This document shows positions 22,616-33,059 of a stretch of 64,000 nucleotides of DNA, piece after piece. The position numbers and the translations under genes are program-made. Below the pieces are notes generated by a model that was given only the letters and a program-made list of their open reading frames with translations, did not search any database and was not told the DNA's origin. Each line of letters starts with the position of its first letter. Within the stretch, counting starts at the first letter, position 1. The stretch is from Isoetes taiwanensis. Lineage: Eukaryota; Streptophyta; Lycopodiopsida; Isoetales; Isoetaceae. Where the stretch lies: NCBI GenBank assembly GCA_021234155.1, contig JAJEKV010000056.1:4261330-4325329 (forward strand), read 5' to 3'.

Positions 22616-23254
22616 ATGATAAATGAAAAGTATTCGTGTGCATCGTCTTTCTTTTTTCTCTGTTTGGGTTGCCCCTGGGGGGGCAAGCCCTCGTCCATGT
22701 GGTTTTATGGCATATTCCAGGTATATGCCAGTATATGCCAGGAATATGCCAATGACTGCTCCAAACTTATTATTCGGTGTAAACTGGCGGTGGCCACTGT
22801 TGTTGGGCAGCCACTTTGGAAACCGGCTAACTGGTGCTTGCTCCTCCTAAGTAATGGAGATGGAGATATGGTGACGGAAGCAGGGCGCAAATGACAGCTA
22901 TATGGGGTAACTTCTAGTAGGTACCCATGGTTCTTGTGGCTGCTAGAAGCATTTTCCGGATGTTCCCATTCAGTAGCAACAGAGGGTTAGGCACATGGTG
23001 GATTTTTTCCCAACATGGGTGTACCAGCAGGTGTTCGGGATATAGTTAGAGCTGCTCATGATGGTCTGATCGCATTTATAAGCCCTCAGGGTCCTCTTGG
23101 TATTCAATTTTTTGCTAAAAGGCATGTCCTTGATCTCCAAAACCAACAACAGATGCAGCAACAAGATGTATCTGCTGCGATTGCAGCTGCAGCTGCCTCT
23201 TTAGCACACTCACCCCAGTTTTTGGTCCACTGTGGAAAACATCAGTTTTGGTAG
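22616..23254 (+). pseudogene. Gln/Ala-rich gene fragment, unit A
   Basis: The frame 23015-23254 (79 residues) contains GVRDIVRAAHDGLIAFISPQ then GPLGIQFF, then QNQQQMQQQDVSAAIAAAAA. It is a Q/A-rich low-complexity stretch of the sort seen in transcription regulators. Upstream frames (22616-22894) do not match a known domain. Unit B has an in-frame upstream extension (32619-32939, 106 residues) because a roughly 50-bp segment missing in unit A is present there. Likely a partial copy of a host gene; identity unknown. Confidence 0.35.
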
Positions 23255-23389
23255 GTCTACATGTCCTGTTTTCAAAGAATCCTACATGTGGATTTGTGGA
23301 GGTATGGTTTTGTTCGATAATGGTGTTCTTTTTTCAGTGGACTAAAACATCCACTGTTGTTTTGTAGTTTCCTCTATTGTGACATGTCA

Positions 23390-24680
23390 TTTTATAATAC
23401 AATCCACTGTAGGAAAGAATACTTGAATTTCTACATGTCTAATAATTCTATTGTCACATGTCTTTATAGATGTAGGAAAGAATATTTGATTCTCTACATG
23501 TCCTATGCTTCCATTCACATGTCTTTATAGTAGTAGGACAAAGTACTTTATTTACTAAAGCATTGTAGGAAAGAATACATGAATTACGACATGTGTAATA
23601 CTTCTATTATCACATGTCTTTATAGAAGTAGGAAAGAATACTTGATTTCTCTACATGTATGCTTCCATGTCACATGTCTTTATAGTAGTAGGACAGAGTA
23701 CTTTATTTGCTAAGGCATTGTAGGAAAGAATACATGAATTACGACATGTGTAATACTTCTATTGTCACATGTATTTATAGAAGTAGGAAAGAATACTTGA
23801 TTCTCTACATGTCCTATCCTTCCATATCACGGGTCTTTATAGTGGTAGGACAGAGTACTTGATTTGCTACATGTGATGCACGTGCACGATCACATGTCCT
23901 TATACTAGTATTCCATGTAAGACAAGTTACTTCAACTACTTCAATTACTTAACGCCTATTTTTGCATAACAAAACCATCAAGAATTTGATTTGTATTCCT
24001 TGAGGGGGTGCAGGACCGCTGCAACAAATCCCTAAGCATTAATGTCATAGGACCACGCAAAATCCTAACAATATCCTAACATTTTGGATACCATTAAACC
24101 ACGCCTACATTTTTGCATAACAAACCATTAAGAATTGTGAGATGTATTTCTTTATGGAGGAAAGGACCATTGCAACAAATCCCCAAGCATTAAAATGGCA
24201 AGACCATGCAATATCCTAACATTATTCCCCCATTTTGGATATCGTTAGTGGAACACCATTAAACCGTTCCTACATCTTGGTATAATTTAGACCATTAAGA
24301 ATTTGAGATGTAATTGTTTATGGGGAATAGGACCATTGCAACAAATCCCCAAGAATTATAAAATGGCAAGACTACGCAATATCCTAACATTATCCCCCCA
24401 TTTTGGATATCATTAGTGGAACACCATTAAACCATGCCTATATCTAGTTGGCACTAAGGTTCGCTATACGATCCAATAGTTATCCACGTCATCCAGTGGT
24501 TTTAATTGTATCTAATTTATCTTATCCAATGGTTCTTTCTAACGATTTGCACTAAGAATCCAATGGTTCTTTGAAAAACAAGATAGCTTATTGCACTTAG
24601 ACGATTTGCACTAAGAATCCAATGGTTCTTTGAAAAACAAGATAACTTATTGCACTTAGACGATTTGCACTAAGAATTAG
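23390..24680 (+). repeat. Three adjacent tandem-repeat blocks, unit A
   Basis: Block 1 (about 23390-23930): units of about 120 bp with CACATGTCTTTATAG and GTAGGAAAGAATAC. Block 2 (about 23940-24440): about three units of 150-160 bp with ACCATTGCAACAAATCCCC and TTTTGGATATC. Block 3 (about 24530-24680): units of about 60 bp with GATTTGCACTAAGAATCC and GATAACTTATTGCACTTAG. No coding. The same three blocks recur in unit B at 33060-34375. Confidence 0.85.
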
Positions 24681-24817
24681 AGATGTAATTTTGTTGGAAC
24701 CATCAAGCAAAATACCACAGCTAACACCTTAAACCTAAACACAAACTCGGGAAAACCTTGCTCGGGAAAACCTTGCTTCCAAGTCATGTGCACGAAGGTA
24801 TCAGAGCTCCTCTGCAT

Positions 24818-25995
24818 CGTCCGAAACAGCGAAATTACCCTAGGGACCAAGTTACACGGTCATTTTTTGCAGCAAAAGAAACACGAACCCTCTACATGGC
24901 AGTATTCTGCACCCTCCGCTAAGGCCAATTCACTACGAACGTGTTGGACATGAGCTACTTTGGCGCTTCCGGCGAGGGGTGGTCTTACGCCCACCTAAAC
25001 TTGGTCTCCAGGGTAATGTCGATGTTTCGAGTCCGTTGGCAGAGTCAGATCACAGTTCCGGGGTGGGAGAGTTGCCCATCCGTGGCCAGGGACCCTCCAG
25101 AGAGGACCTTTGGGTCGAACTTCTGCTGGAAGGTTTTAGGGCTCCGTCATCTGGCGTCAACGCCCTCCCACTACCTCATGACATTGTGCAAGATCCTGGT
25201 CCAATCTGGCTAGGGTATGACCTCCAAAACGCAAACCCTGTGCCTTGCCAGATTATTGTAGGGTTTACGTTATGGAGGCCAAAACGTGGTCAGTTGCACT
25301 TGGGACCTGGTGTACCACATGCATGCGGAGCCATGGCAACTGAAATAACAGAGTTTGGATCTATTGGCGATCCCGAATCATTCCAAAAAAATTTGCTACT
25401 ACAAAATGTGTTCTTGACTTCTAATTGCGACACTGGGAGGAGGATAATCCAAATTCCATTTCGTCAGTTTCTATTGCTTCTGGTTTTCAACTGCAGTCTC
25501 TCGACCATGTCTCAAGTGCAACTGAATAGAACTCGACCTCCATAACGTAAACCCTACAATAACCTAGCAACGCACAGGGTTTACGTTTTGGAGGCCATAC
25601 CCTGGTCAGATTGGACCAAGATCTTGCACAATGTCATGAGGTAGTGGGAGGGCATTGACACCCGGAACCCTAAAACCTTCCAGAAGAAGTTCGACCCAAA
25701 GGTCCTCTCTGGAGGGTCCCTAGCCACGGACGGGCAACTCTCCCACCCCGGAACTGTGATCTGACTCTGTCAATGGACTCGAAACATCGACATTACCCTG
25801 GAGACCAAGTTTCATGGTGGGCAGAAGACCACCTCTGCTCCCGGAAGCACCAAAGTAGCTCATGTCCAACACGTTCGTAGTGAATTGGCCTTAGCGGAGG
25901 GTGCAGAATACTGCCATGTAGATGGTTCGTGTTTCTTTTGCTGCAAAAAATGACCGTGTAACTTAGTCCCTAGGGTAATTTCGCTGTTTTGGACG
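24818..25995. repeat. Large inverted repeat, arms about 460 bp, unit A
   Basis: The left arm 24818-25278 and right arm 25537-25995 are reverse complements with about 90% identity, with weaker similarity extending into the 258-bp spacer. A GGTATCAGAGC primer-binding-site-like word lies just left of the arm (24797-24807) after a GGGAAAACCTTGC direct repeat. This suggests that the left arm began as the start of an LTR retroelement interior. A transcript would form a long hairpin. Frames through the left arm and spacer (24979-25545) have no known domain. Confidence 0.8.
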
Positions 25996-26280
25996 ACATG
26001 GCGAAGTCAAATCTCCATTCCGGGGCCTTTGTACTGCCTGAACGACAAAACACTTAGGTTTCTACATCGTCGACTGCAGGACACTTTGCGGTTTTATATG
26101 TTGTCCCGGACAGATCTTGAATGTTTTTGAGCCTGCTCGAAGCAAGTTACTTGAATGGAGAATTCAACGGTCGGATAGGGAGACCGGGTTTCGAGAAGGG
26201 AGGCATTGGCATTTGCCGGAGGAGCATTGGTAGGAAAGCCTGCCTCGGTAACCTTTGTGATGTCCGACTCCTGGGGTCTG

Positions 26281-27122
26281 GCCACCTAGGCTCCAACGTG
26301 CCACCTAGGCTCCAACATGCCACGTGGGCTCCAACATGCCACCTAGGCTCCAACATGCCACGTAGGCTTCAACATGCCACCTACGCTCCAACATGCCACG
26401 TGGGCTCCAACATGCCACCTAGCATGCCACCTAGGCTCCAACATGCCACCTGGGCTCAAGCGTACCACGTGAGCTCCAACACGCCAAGTTGGCTCCAACG
26501 TGCCACCTAGGCTCAAGCATGCCAAGGTGGCTTCAACATGCCACGTAGGCTCCATGGGTCAAACATGCCACCTAGGTCCAACATGCCACGTGGGCTCCTA
26601 CATGCCAACGTGGCTCCAACATGCCACGTGAGCTCCAACATGCCACGTGAGCTCCAACATGCCAAGTTGGCTCCAACGTGCCACCTAGGCTCAAGCATGC
26701 CAAGGTGGCTCAAATATGCCACCTAGGCTCCAACATGCCACCACATATGGCTTCAACATGCCACGTAGGCTCCATGGGTCAAACATGCCACCTAGGTCCA
26801 ACATGCCACGTGGGCTCCTACATGCCAACGTGGCTCCAACATGCCACGTGAGCTCCAACATGCCACGTGAGCTCCAACATGCCAAGTTGGCTCCAACGTG
26901 CCACCTAGGATGAAGCATGCCAAGGTGGCTCAAATATGCCACCTAGGCTCCAACATGCCACCTGGGCTTCAACATGCCACGTAGGCTCCAACATGCCAAC
27001 TAGGCTCCAACATGCCTCGTGAGCTCTAGCATGCCACCTAGGCTCCGACGTGCCACCTAGGCTCCAACATGCCACCTAGGCTCAAGCGTGCCAAGGTGGC
27101 TCAAACATGCCACCTAGGCTCC
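26281..27122. repeat. 19-bp minisatellite, unit A
   Basis: About 44 imperfect units of roughly 19 bp, consensus near GCCACCTAGGCTCCAACAT, with variants CCACGTGGGCTCC and CAAGGTGGCTC. A higher-order block of about 200 bp is repeated inside (about 26530-26720 and 26745-26935). Because 19 is not a multiple of 3 and stop codons are rare in the unit, several frames on both strands stay open (for example 26121-26510). I take those as artefacts. Confidence 0.9.
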
Positions 27123-27405
27123 TTAAGATTAGTTGAAAATATTGGAATGACTACCTTGTATTCATAGGTTCATTTGATCTTAGTATATAGTTGGATAAAG
27201 TTCACTTATCTCCCTTAGTATTAGCTCGATATATCTTGCTATGGTGGTGATGGTAATGGTTTGATGTTCTAGGTTGAATTGTCATAATTAGGTGGAGGTG
27301 AATTGTTGGTGTATGCTAAGATTGAATTGCATAATTAGGTGGATGTGAATTGTTGGGTATCCGAGATTTGAATTTTCATACTTAGATGGAGATAGAGTGT
27401 TTGGC

Positions 27406-27633
27406 CTAGGAGGAATAATGGGATTGGGTGGCAAGGGTGGCATGACTAGGGGGTGTGGCTGGAAGTGGAGGTGGTGGATATGTTAGAGGAGGTGATGGAT
27501 ATGTTGGAGGTGGACGTGGTGCATACGTTGGAGGAGGAGGTGTTGGATACGTTGGACTGATATAAAATGGAATCAAATTAGTGAAGTTCAAACTTTCAAA
27601 GAGGAGATATAAAAGAAGAAGGGTTGATACCAT
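27406..27633 (-). CDS. Small proline-rich secreted (extensin-like) protein, unit A
   Basis: 75 residues from ATG 27633. Residues 1-26 form a hydrophobic leader starting MVSTLLLLYLLF, plausible as a signal peptide. Residues about 27-60 are Pro/Tyr/Thr-rich with PPPPTYAP, PPPTYPSPP and PPPPLPATPP, the composition of hydroxyproline-rich wall proteins, and the tail is Ser/His/Thr-rich. The opposite strand would read a Gly-rich GGGGYV repeat, so the strand is not certain; the leader favours the minus strand. Unit B has a 1-base difference near its position 37873 (CTGCATATA against CTGATATA) that shifts the frame. Expression is unknown. Confidence 0.4.
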   Translation of the reverse strand: MVSTLLLLYLLFESLNFTNLIPFYISPTYPTPPPPTYAPRPPPTYPSPPLTYPPPPLPATPPSHATLATQSHYSS

Positions 27634-27918
27634 TATGCCACCACTAATGTTCTACCGAGAACTCGTTATTTTTTATGCTTTTGCCCCCGGTATTTTTAGT
27701 ACGAAATCCATTGTCTCTAATGGATCTAGAGCAATGGATGAGATTATGACAAGAAGCTGAATAATCATATCCATTGGAATTGATGGTTGTATGGTAACGC
27801 TCCGAGGCAAGGGGTGTGCATGCAGTGCTTCCAAGCCATTTTGGCCATGGCCATGTGGCTTGAATATAGCAAGACCCATAAGGAACCATACCCCGCAAAA
27901 AATAATGGAACATGTGAT

Positions 27919-28221
27919 TGTCGAGATATATGATATCGAGATCACCATCTTGCCGCTAGACGTGATGTATCAAGACTTACAAAGACTTATAGCACTTTCG
28001 GCACATAAGTCTTTGACTAAGCACCTTATCAAGATCGAAAGCACCGACCTAACTAAGTAAGCATTATTAGTGGGTGGGTGGGTGAACAACTAATACTATT
28101 CTTAGTATCTACGTCATGTATTGACATCATTGAATACAATTCCAATTTGCCTTTGTTTTGGGAGCTTGCGCTCTCGGATATTGGTGTGCATCCCCTTCTC
28201 TCCCTTTCTTGGTGCAACCTT
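27919..28221 (+). repeat. Left LTR of the non-autonomous copia element, unit A
   Basis: Begins TGTCGAGATATATGATATCG. Differs from the right LTR mostly where the right LTR has CAGCA or TGCTG. The last bases before the PBS appear shortened by about 4 bp compared with unit B. Confidence 0.85.
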
Positions 28222-28271
28222 GGGTATCAGAGCACTAGGTGTGCTGAGATTGATTCAAGATCAACACAGCG

Positions 28272-29703
28272 ATGGAGAAGGATGCAAGCTACAACCAGAT
28301 TACCTTCCCTGGCGGTCATGCGATTCAAATCTTTGGCGGCCTGGGTTTCCAAAGCAATGGAAAAGCAGAATGATCTTCATTCTCAAGGATGAAGTAGTTT
28401 GGGGAATTGTCAATGGCCAAGAACCTGCACCGGATGCCAAGAATACCGCTGATTTGCATGCTTGGCAGCGCCGAGATGACAAGGCGATGGCATATATGGG
28501 ATCTCTTTAATTGACTCTATCGTTGATGAGTTCCAACAAGAGAATAGCCACGATTTGTGGCATGCTCTCATTGAGAAGCATGACCAAAAGACCCATATGA
28601 TTGGGCATTTGCATGCTGAAGCGACGAATATGCGCTGGAAAGAGATCGAGAGTCTTGTCCAAGATCGCATGAAGCACGTCTTCCAGCAGATTGAAGCTTT
28701 TGGAGAAGAGCATCAGATCTCACAATCGATGCAACTATTTTCCTTCCTCAGGTCACTACCTAATGCATTTGATTCTTTGTGCAGCATCTTCATGCAAGAC
28801 AAAGATATGGGCTTCCATCAAGCAATCACTTCTATTAAGGAGGAGATCATGATGAGGCAAGATGCAGGTAAAGATGATCATGCCACTCTCTTTGCAGCAG
28901 GGCATTCAAAGACTCAATCTACCCTAAATGGGGATGAGCATGATGAGGAGGAGAAGCACATTGGCAGCATATTATCTCTTCCTATTAAGCATGAAGTAGT
29001 GGATTTAGATCCTTCTACTTTATGGATATCAGACGATGTAGTAGCACCCAATAAATGGATGCCAATTTCTGATATTCCAGCACCTTCCAAGCAAGGATTA
29101 ATAGATACCTCAGCCATTGAGCTAGGATATCTTGATGTGGCCTTCGTCTCCCCATTTTCAGGCAATATAGCAACACTTCATCAAGTGGCATTCATTTCTG
29201 ATACTTTGGCGGCGTTTATGCAAGGAGGCACTTTCGGTTCTAACACGATCAACTGATTTTTTCTGTTGGGATTACGAAACTTCCAAAGACTTACAACACT
29301 TCAAAGCACTTTTGTTATGACACTCAACTCTTTTCTGTTTCCAGATCAAGGAGGAGATCTTAATTCACTTGATTGTGAAGGAGTTGAATATGCATCATAT
29401 ATGATCATGATTCCAAAGCAAGGAGGAGCACTTGACTCTTTACTTCTAGCAACACTTGATCAAGGTCAAGCGAAGGTACTAAGGTTTGATTTTCATGGAG
29501 AATTTCGACCTAGCATTGTTGGAGTAGCTGCATTTATGGTTGTTGAAACCACAAGCCTTAACAGAGTAATCATCTTTGATACTTCTATTGCCTATATCGA
29601 GGATATGCATGAAAACAATTTTCATCCTCCTCTTGGCAAAACAATTATGGATATCAAAGACAATCCTTCTCGACTTCATTGTTCGATCGACGATTGTGGT
29701 TGA
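28272..29703 (+). pseudogene. Gag plus unknown second frame of the copia element, unit A
   Basis: The ATG at 28272 begins MEKDASYNQITFPGGHAIQI, a typical start of copia Gag (UBN2 / Retrotran_gag type). The frame is lost at about 28330, returns at 28555-29256 (HALIEKHDQKTHMIGHLHAE, FSFLRSLPNAFDSLCSIFMQ) and passes the usual end of Gag without a CCHC zinc knuckle. After a break the frame 29266-29703 (145 residues) continues with GGDLNSLDCEGVEYASYMIM and LRFDFHGEFRPSIVGVAAFM, of no family I recognise. Breaks sit where unit B has CAG or CTG words, so some may be assembly errors rather than real mutations. Confidence 0.65.
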
Positions 29704-29874
29704 TCGCGAGGTCTATTTACCTACTAGAGAGAATAGAGCTGATCTCTTCATGCAAACTTGGTTTTGAACTTTTCGGATGACCCCGATTAAGTGACCATCT
29801 TGACCAAGATTCAGATCTTATCTCCAGGAGGAGGAGGCTGAGCATGGAGATGGCGATCTCTCATCAAGGAGGAG

Positions 29875-30175
29875 TGTCGAGATATATGATATCGAGATCA
29901 CCATCTTGCCGCTAGACTTGATGTATCAGCATTTACAGCACTTATAGCACTCAGCACATAAGTGCTGACTAAGCACCTTATCAGCGAGAACAGAGCCTAA
30001 CTAAGTAGCGGTACTGTTATTAGTGGGCGGTGGGAACAACTAATACTATTCTTAGTATCTACGTCATGTATTGACATCATTGAATGCAATTCCAATTTGC
30101 CTTTGTTTTGGGAGCTTGCGCTCTCGGATATTGGTGTGCATCCCCTTCTCTCCCTTTCTTGGTGCAACGTTGACA
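29875..30175 (+). repeat. Right LTR of the non-autonomous copia element, unit A
   Basis: 301 bp ending TTGACA, then target copy GTGAT. Keeps CAGCA/TGCTG words that are altered in the left LTR. Confidence 0.85.
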
Positions 30176-30229
30176 GTGATCACATGTTGAAAATTAAAGT
30201 TAAAAATCAATATACATAGTGACGAGATG

Positions 30230-30500
30230 GATGGCCTAGATTTTGGCCAAGATGGACGGCCGAGATTGTGATCCGCGTAGTGTAATCTTATTGGTTGCAG
30301 TAATGGGATGGATGGCACAGATTTTGGCCGAGATGGATGGCTGGGGATTGCAATCCTTCTATTATTGTGCTATTGGCTGAATTAATTGCCAGTCTCCCAC
30401 CTTTGGCTAGTTTCCCCCCCATTCGACAGTTTCTTCCTACCTGAAGCTTCAGCTATGGCGATGGGTTTTTGCACAGCTCTGTCGGACCTGAAGCTTGGCT
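30230..30500 (+). promoter_or_regulatory. Probable promoter region of the RS-rich gene piece, unit A
   Basis: Two related segments with GATGGATGG...AGATTTTGGCC (30225-30250 and 30305-30335) precede a pyrimidine-rich stretch and the first in-frame ATG of the RS-rich frame. No clear TATA box. Inferred from position. Confidence 0.3.
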
Positions 30501-30980
30501 ATGGCGCCCTCCACAGCATCGTCTTCGCCGGACCGCGACAATAGCCATCGCCACCACCGCCACTATGAAGATGCACGTCGGCATTCTTCCTCATTAGATC
30601 GACGCTCAAAACACAAACGAGAAAGGGATAGAGAAGATTCAGACCAAGACAGAAGGGATGCTCTCGCAGGCGCAGCCGAGATAGAAGGGATGGCCAAAAG
30701 CTTGGACAGAAATGAAAAACATAAGAGTAGGAGGCATAGATCTGAGAGGATTGAGGGCAATAGAAGCCGGAGCCCTACCTGCAGCAGAAGCCGAAGCTCC
30801 AGCCTTGGCAGGAATTATGACAAGGATCTACACAGTCAGGACAGAGAATCGAAGAAAATTGCTGAAAGAGATGATATTAGTAGAAACCCCATGCGTGACA
30901 GAGAAGACCCATATAGGAGCAGAAGCCGGTTTCTTTCTACCTTGGGCGCGACCGGATGTTACCTAGGCCACAGCATCTGA
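30501..30980 (+). CDS. Arg/Ser-rich (RS-like) protein piece, unit A
   Basis: 159 residues from ATG 30501, highly charged and rich in RS, SR, RD and RE dipeptides: HRHHRHYEDARRHSSSLDRR, SKHKRERDREDSDQDRR, SRSPTCSRSRSSSLGR, then REDPYRSRSRF before losing that character at the end. This composition is typical of N-terminal RS regions of splicing-related proteins, but no RRM, helicase or kinase domain is visible. Further short exon-like pieces follow (GKKLKNDAPKSKELKLPEKR near 31484-31551, ending at a GT). Unit B has the same region with several indels that destroy the frame. It is likely the 5' part of a host gene copied with the segment; function in splicing is inference from composition. Confidence 0.4.
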   Translation: MAPSTASSSPDRDNSHRHHRHYEDARRHSSSLDRRSKHKRERDREDSDQDRRDALAGAAEIEGMAKSLDRNEKHKSRRHRSERIEGNRSRSPTCSRSRSSSLGRNYDKDLHSQDRESKKIAERDDISRNPMRDREDPYRSRSRFLSTLGATGCYLGHSI

Positions 30981-31621
30981 AGCGGATCTGTAGCCATGGC
31001 CTGAAGCGGATCTGAAGCCACAGATTTGAAGCCACGACATCTGAAAGCGGATGTGAATCCATAATATCCTGGCGCTCACCCTTCAAAGCCCGAAGCTCCA
31101 ACCTTGCCCTGCAGAAAATCAAAATGGAAGCCTGAAGCTTCCAAGTTGTTTCAACCCATTTCTGGTATTTCTACCTTTGATATAAGCTGATCTAACCTTA
31201 ATCCTAACTCTTTTGCTTCCTCTTTTTTTTAGCATGCAAAGGAGCCAAAAAGCTGTTCTTGGAATTTTGCAAGGGATTTCCGCTGCTATTGGAGCTGAAG
31301 TTTGAGAAAAAGACAAAAATCCCATGTTCTGTAGCGTCTATTTCGACATACGAATGATCCAAAGGTCCACATTTTCTTATTCATTGTAGCATTTGCTTCT
31401 AAGGCATGCATAATATATTTTGTAACAGTCTCTTTTAATCTGTGTTTATGACAGTTATTTTTTAACCTATGTATGATCTGGAATGGGCAAGAAACTAAAA
31501 AATGATGCTCCTAAATCCAAGGAGTTGAAGCTGCCTGAGAAAAGATCAGAGGTTTGTGTCATTTGTTTTTTGTTGGAATTTGAGATTTAATCATATTCTC
31601 ACCAGACTTTCTTTACTTTCT
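30981..31621. other. Intron-like DNA with short exon-like pieces, unit A
   Basis: Contains a TTTTTTTTAG acceptor-like site at about 31213, a short frame RSQKAVLGILQGISAAIGAE up to a TGA at 31302, and the GKKLKNDAPK piece at 31484-31551 followed by GTTTGTG. Probably pieces of the RS-rich host gene. Confidence 0.3.
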
Positions 31622-31874
31622 TTGAATTATTTTAGATTTATTTTTGTCCTGAATTCTATATAAGAGATTCTTTAGTCAACACTGAAATCATTATAACTTA
31701 TGAATGCTTCAAAAAAACATCGAACTATAGCTCTTAGAGTCAACAACTTATAACCACAAGAATTAGGCCAAAACTTATAATAGTAAGAGAGAAATAATTC
31801 ATACCCTCAAACAACTCTTTTGAGTAAAATTGGGTATGGCGACTTCATCTAATGTCATATAATAGTGAAAAAAC

Positions 31875-32135
31875 TTGGGAACATACAAATCAATTTGTTT
31901 TATCATAAAAAATCATTTGCTTTTTATTTTAGCAAGGTTTGGACCCCTTTGTGCTAGAAAATATGAAGAATACAATTCTGCACTAGTACGAAAACTGCTA
32001 AAGTATATGAGGTTTGGACAATTACCACAAGATAAGGGTGAATCCATTGGTCATGAAATTCTTCTAGATCATAAAGAATCGAGTGAAGATTCAAAAGGTG
32101 GTGGTAGATTGCAAAATGAAGAAGTTCCTCTCTAG
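31875..32135 (+). pseudogene. Exon-like ORF, 86 residues, unit B
   Basis: Same frame as 22251-22511 with one substitution (S to G in DKGESIGHE). It is kept open in both units. Here it lies 320 bp downstream of the GKKLKNDAPK piece of unit A. Family unknown. Confidence 0.3.
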
Positions 32136-32258
32136 ATATATGAGTTTACGTGGCAGAGGTACGATGGACCAATTCTAGTCCATGGACCACAGATGGTCCA
32201 GTGGACAACTCTAGTGTTAACAAGTAAAAGTGTACTATCACTGTAAATTGAATGATAA

Positions 32259-32939
32259 ATGAAAAGTATTCGTGTGCATTGTCTTTCTTTTTTCTCTGTT
32301 TGGGTTGCCCCTGGGGGGGGCAAGCCCTCGTCCATGTGGTTTTATGGCATATTCCAGGTATATGCCAGTATATGCCAGGAATATGCGAATGACTGCTCCA
32401 AACTTATTATTCGGTGTAAACTGGCGGTGGCCACTGTTGTTGGGCAGCCACTTTGGAAACCGGCTAACTGGTGCTTGCTCCTCCTAAGCAATGGAGATGG
32501 AGATATGGTGACGGAATCAGGGCGCAAATGACAGCTATATGGAGTAACTTCTGGTAGATACCCATGGTTCTGGTGGCTGGAATAACCCCAGGAATGGTCA
32601 CAGATCTGTCTTCAGCAGGTGCGGCTGCTAGAAGCATTTTCCGGGTGTTCCCATTCAGTAGCAACAGAGGGCCAGGCACATGGTGGATTTTTTCCCAACA
32701 TGGGTGTACCAGCAGGTGTTCGGGATATAGTTAGAGCTGCTCATGATGGTCTGATCGCATTTATAAGCCCTCAAGGTCCTCTTGGTATTCAATTTTTTGC
32801 TAAAAGGCATGTCCTTGATCTCCAAAACCAACAACAGATGCAGCAACAAGATGTATCTGCTGCGATTGCAGCTGCAGCTGCCTCTTTAGCACACTCACCC
32901 CAGTTTTTGGTCCACTGTGGAAAACATCAGTTTTGGTAG
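32259..32939 (+). pseudogene. Gln/Ala-rich gene fragment, unit B
   Basis: The frame 32619-32939 (106 residues) adds MRLLEAFSGCSHSVATEGQA and HGGFFPNMGVPAG upstream of the Q/A-rich part shared with unit A. In unit A a TAG and a roughly 50-bp deletion remove this extension, so unit B is nearer the original. Identity unknown. Confidence 0.35.
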
Positions 32940-33059
32940 GTCTACATGTCCTGTTTTCAAAGAATCCTACATGTGGATTTGTGGAGGTATGGTTTTGTTC
33001 GATAATGGTGTTCTTTTTTGAGTGGACTAAAACATCCCTTTGTTGTTTTGTAGTTTCCT

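Larger units (their letters stand above)
27914..30180 (+). mobile_element. Non-autonomous copia-type LTR element, unit A
   Basis: LTRs at 27919-28221 and 29875-30175 (about 300 bp, TGTCGAG...TGACA), flanked by the 5-bp target duplication GTGAT (27914-27918, 30176-30180). A PBS remnant GGTATCAGAGC follows the left LTR and a purine tract CAAGGAGGAG precedes the right LTR. The interior is only 1.65 kb: a copia-type Gag followed by a second reading frame of unknown family. No protease, integrase, reverse transcriptase or RNase H motif is found, so it needs a helper element. Identical insertion in unit B. Confidence 0.9.
21998..31621. repeat. 10-kb tandem segmental duplication, unit A
   Basis: Unit A (9624 bp) is followed directly by unit B. 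The word TTG occurs at the left breakpoint (21998-22000), at the junction (31622-31624) and at the right breakpoint (41920-41922), so the duplication could have formed by a 3-bp microhomology event. All elements inside, including both copia insertions with the same GTGAT target, predate the duplication. Confidence 0.9.

Noticed and set aside
23390-24680. Possible CRISPR-like spaced repeats
   Set aside because: Repeat units are long, diverged and contiguous, without unique spacers, and the DNA is plant nuclear.
24941-25545. ORF of 188 residues across the inverted repeat as a real gene
   Set aside because: It runs through an arm that is also present inverted, has no domain, and is frame-shifted in unit B.
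26121-27237. ORFs of 60-130 residues over the 19-bp minisatellite on both strands (and 36600-37427)
   Set aside because: The repeat unit lacks stops in most frames, so openness is expected by chance; both strands are open at once.
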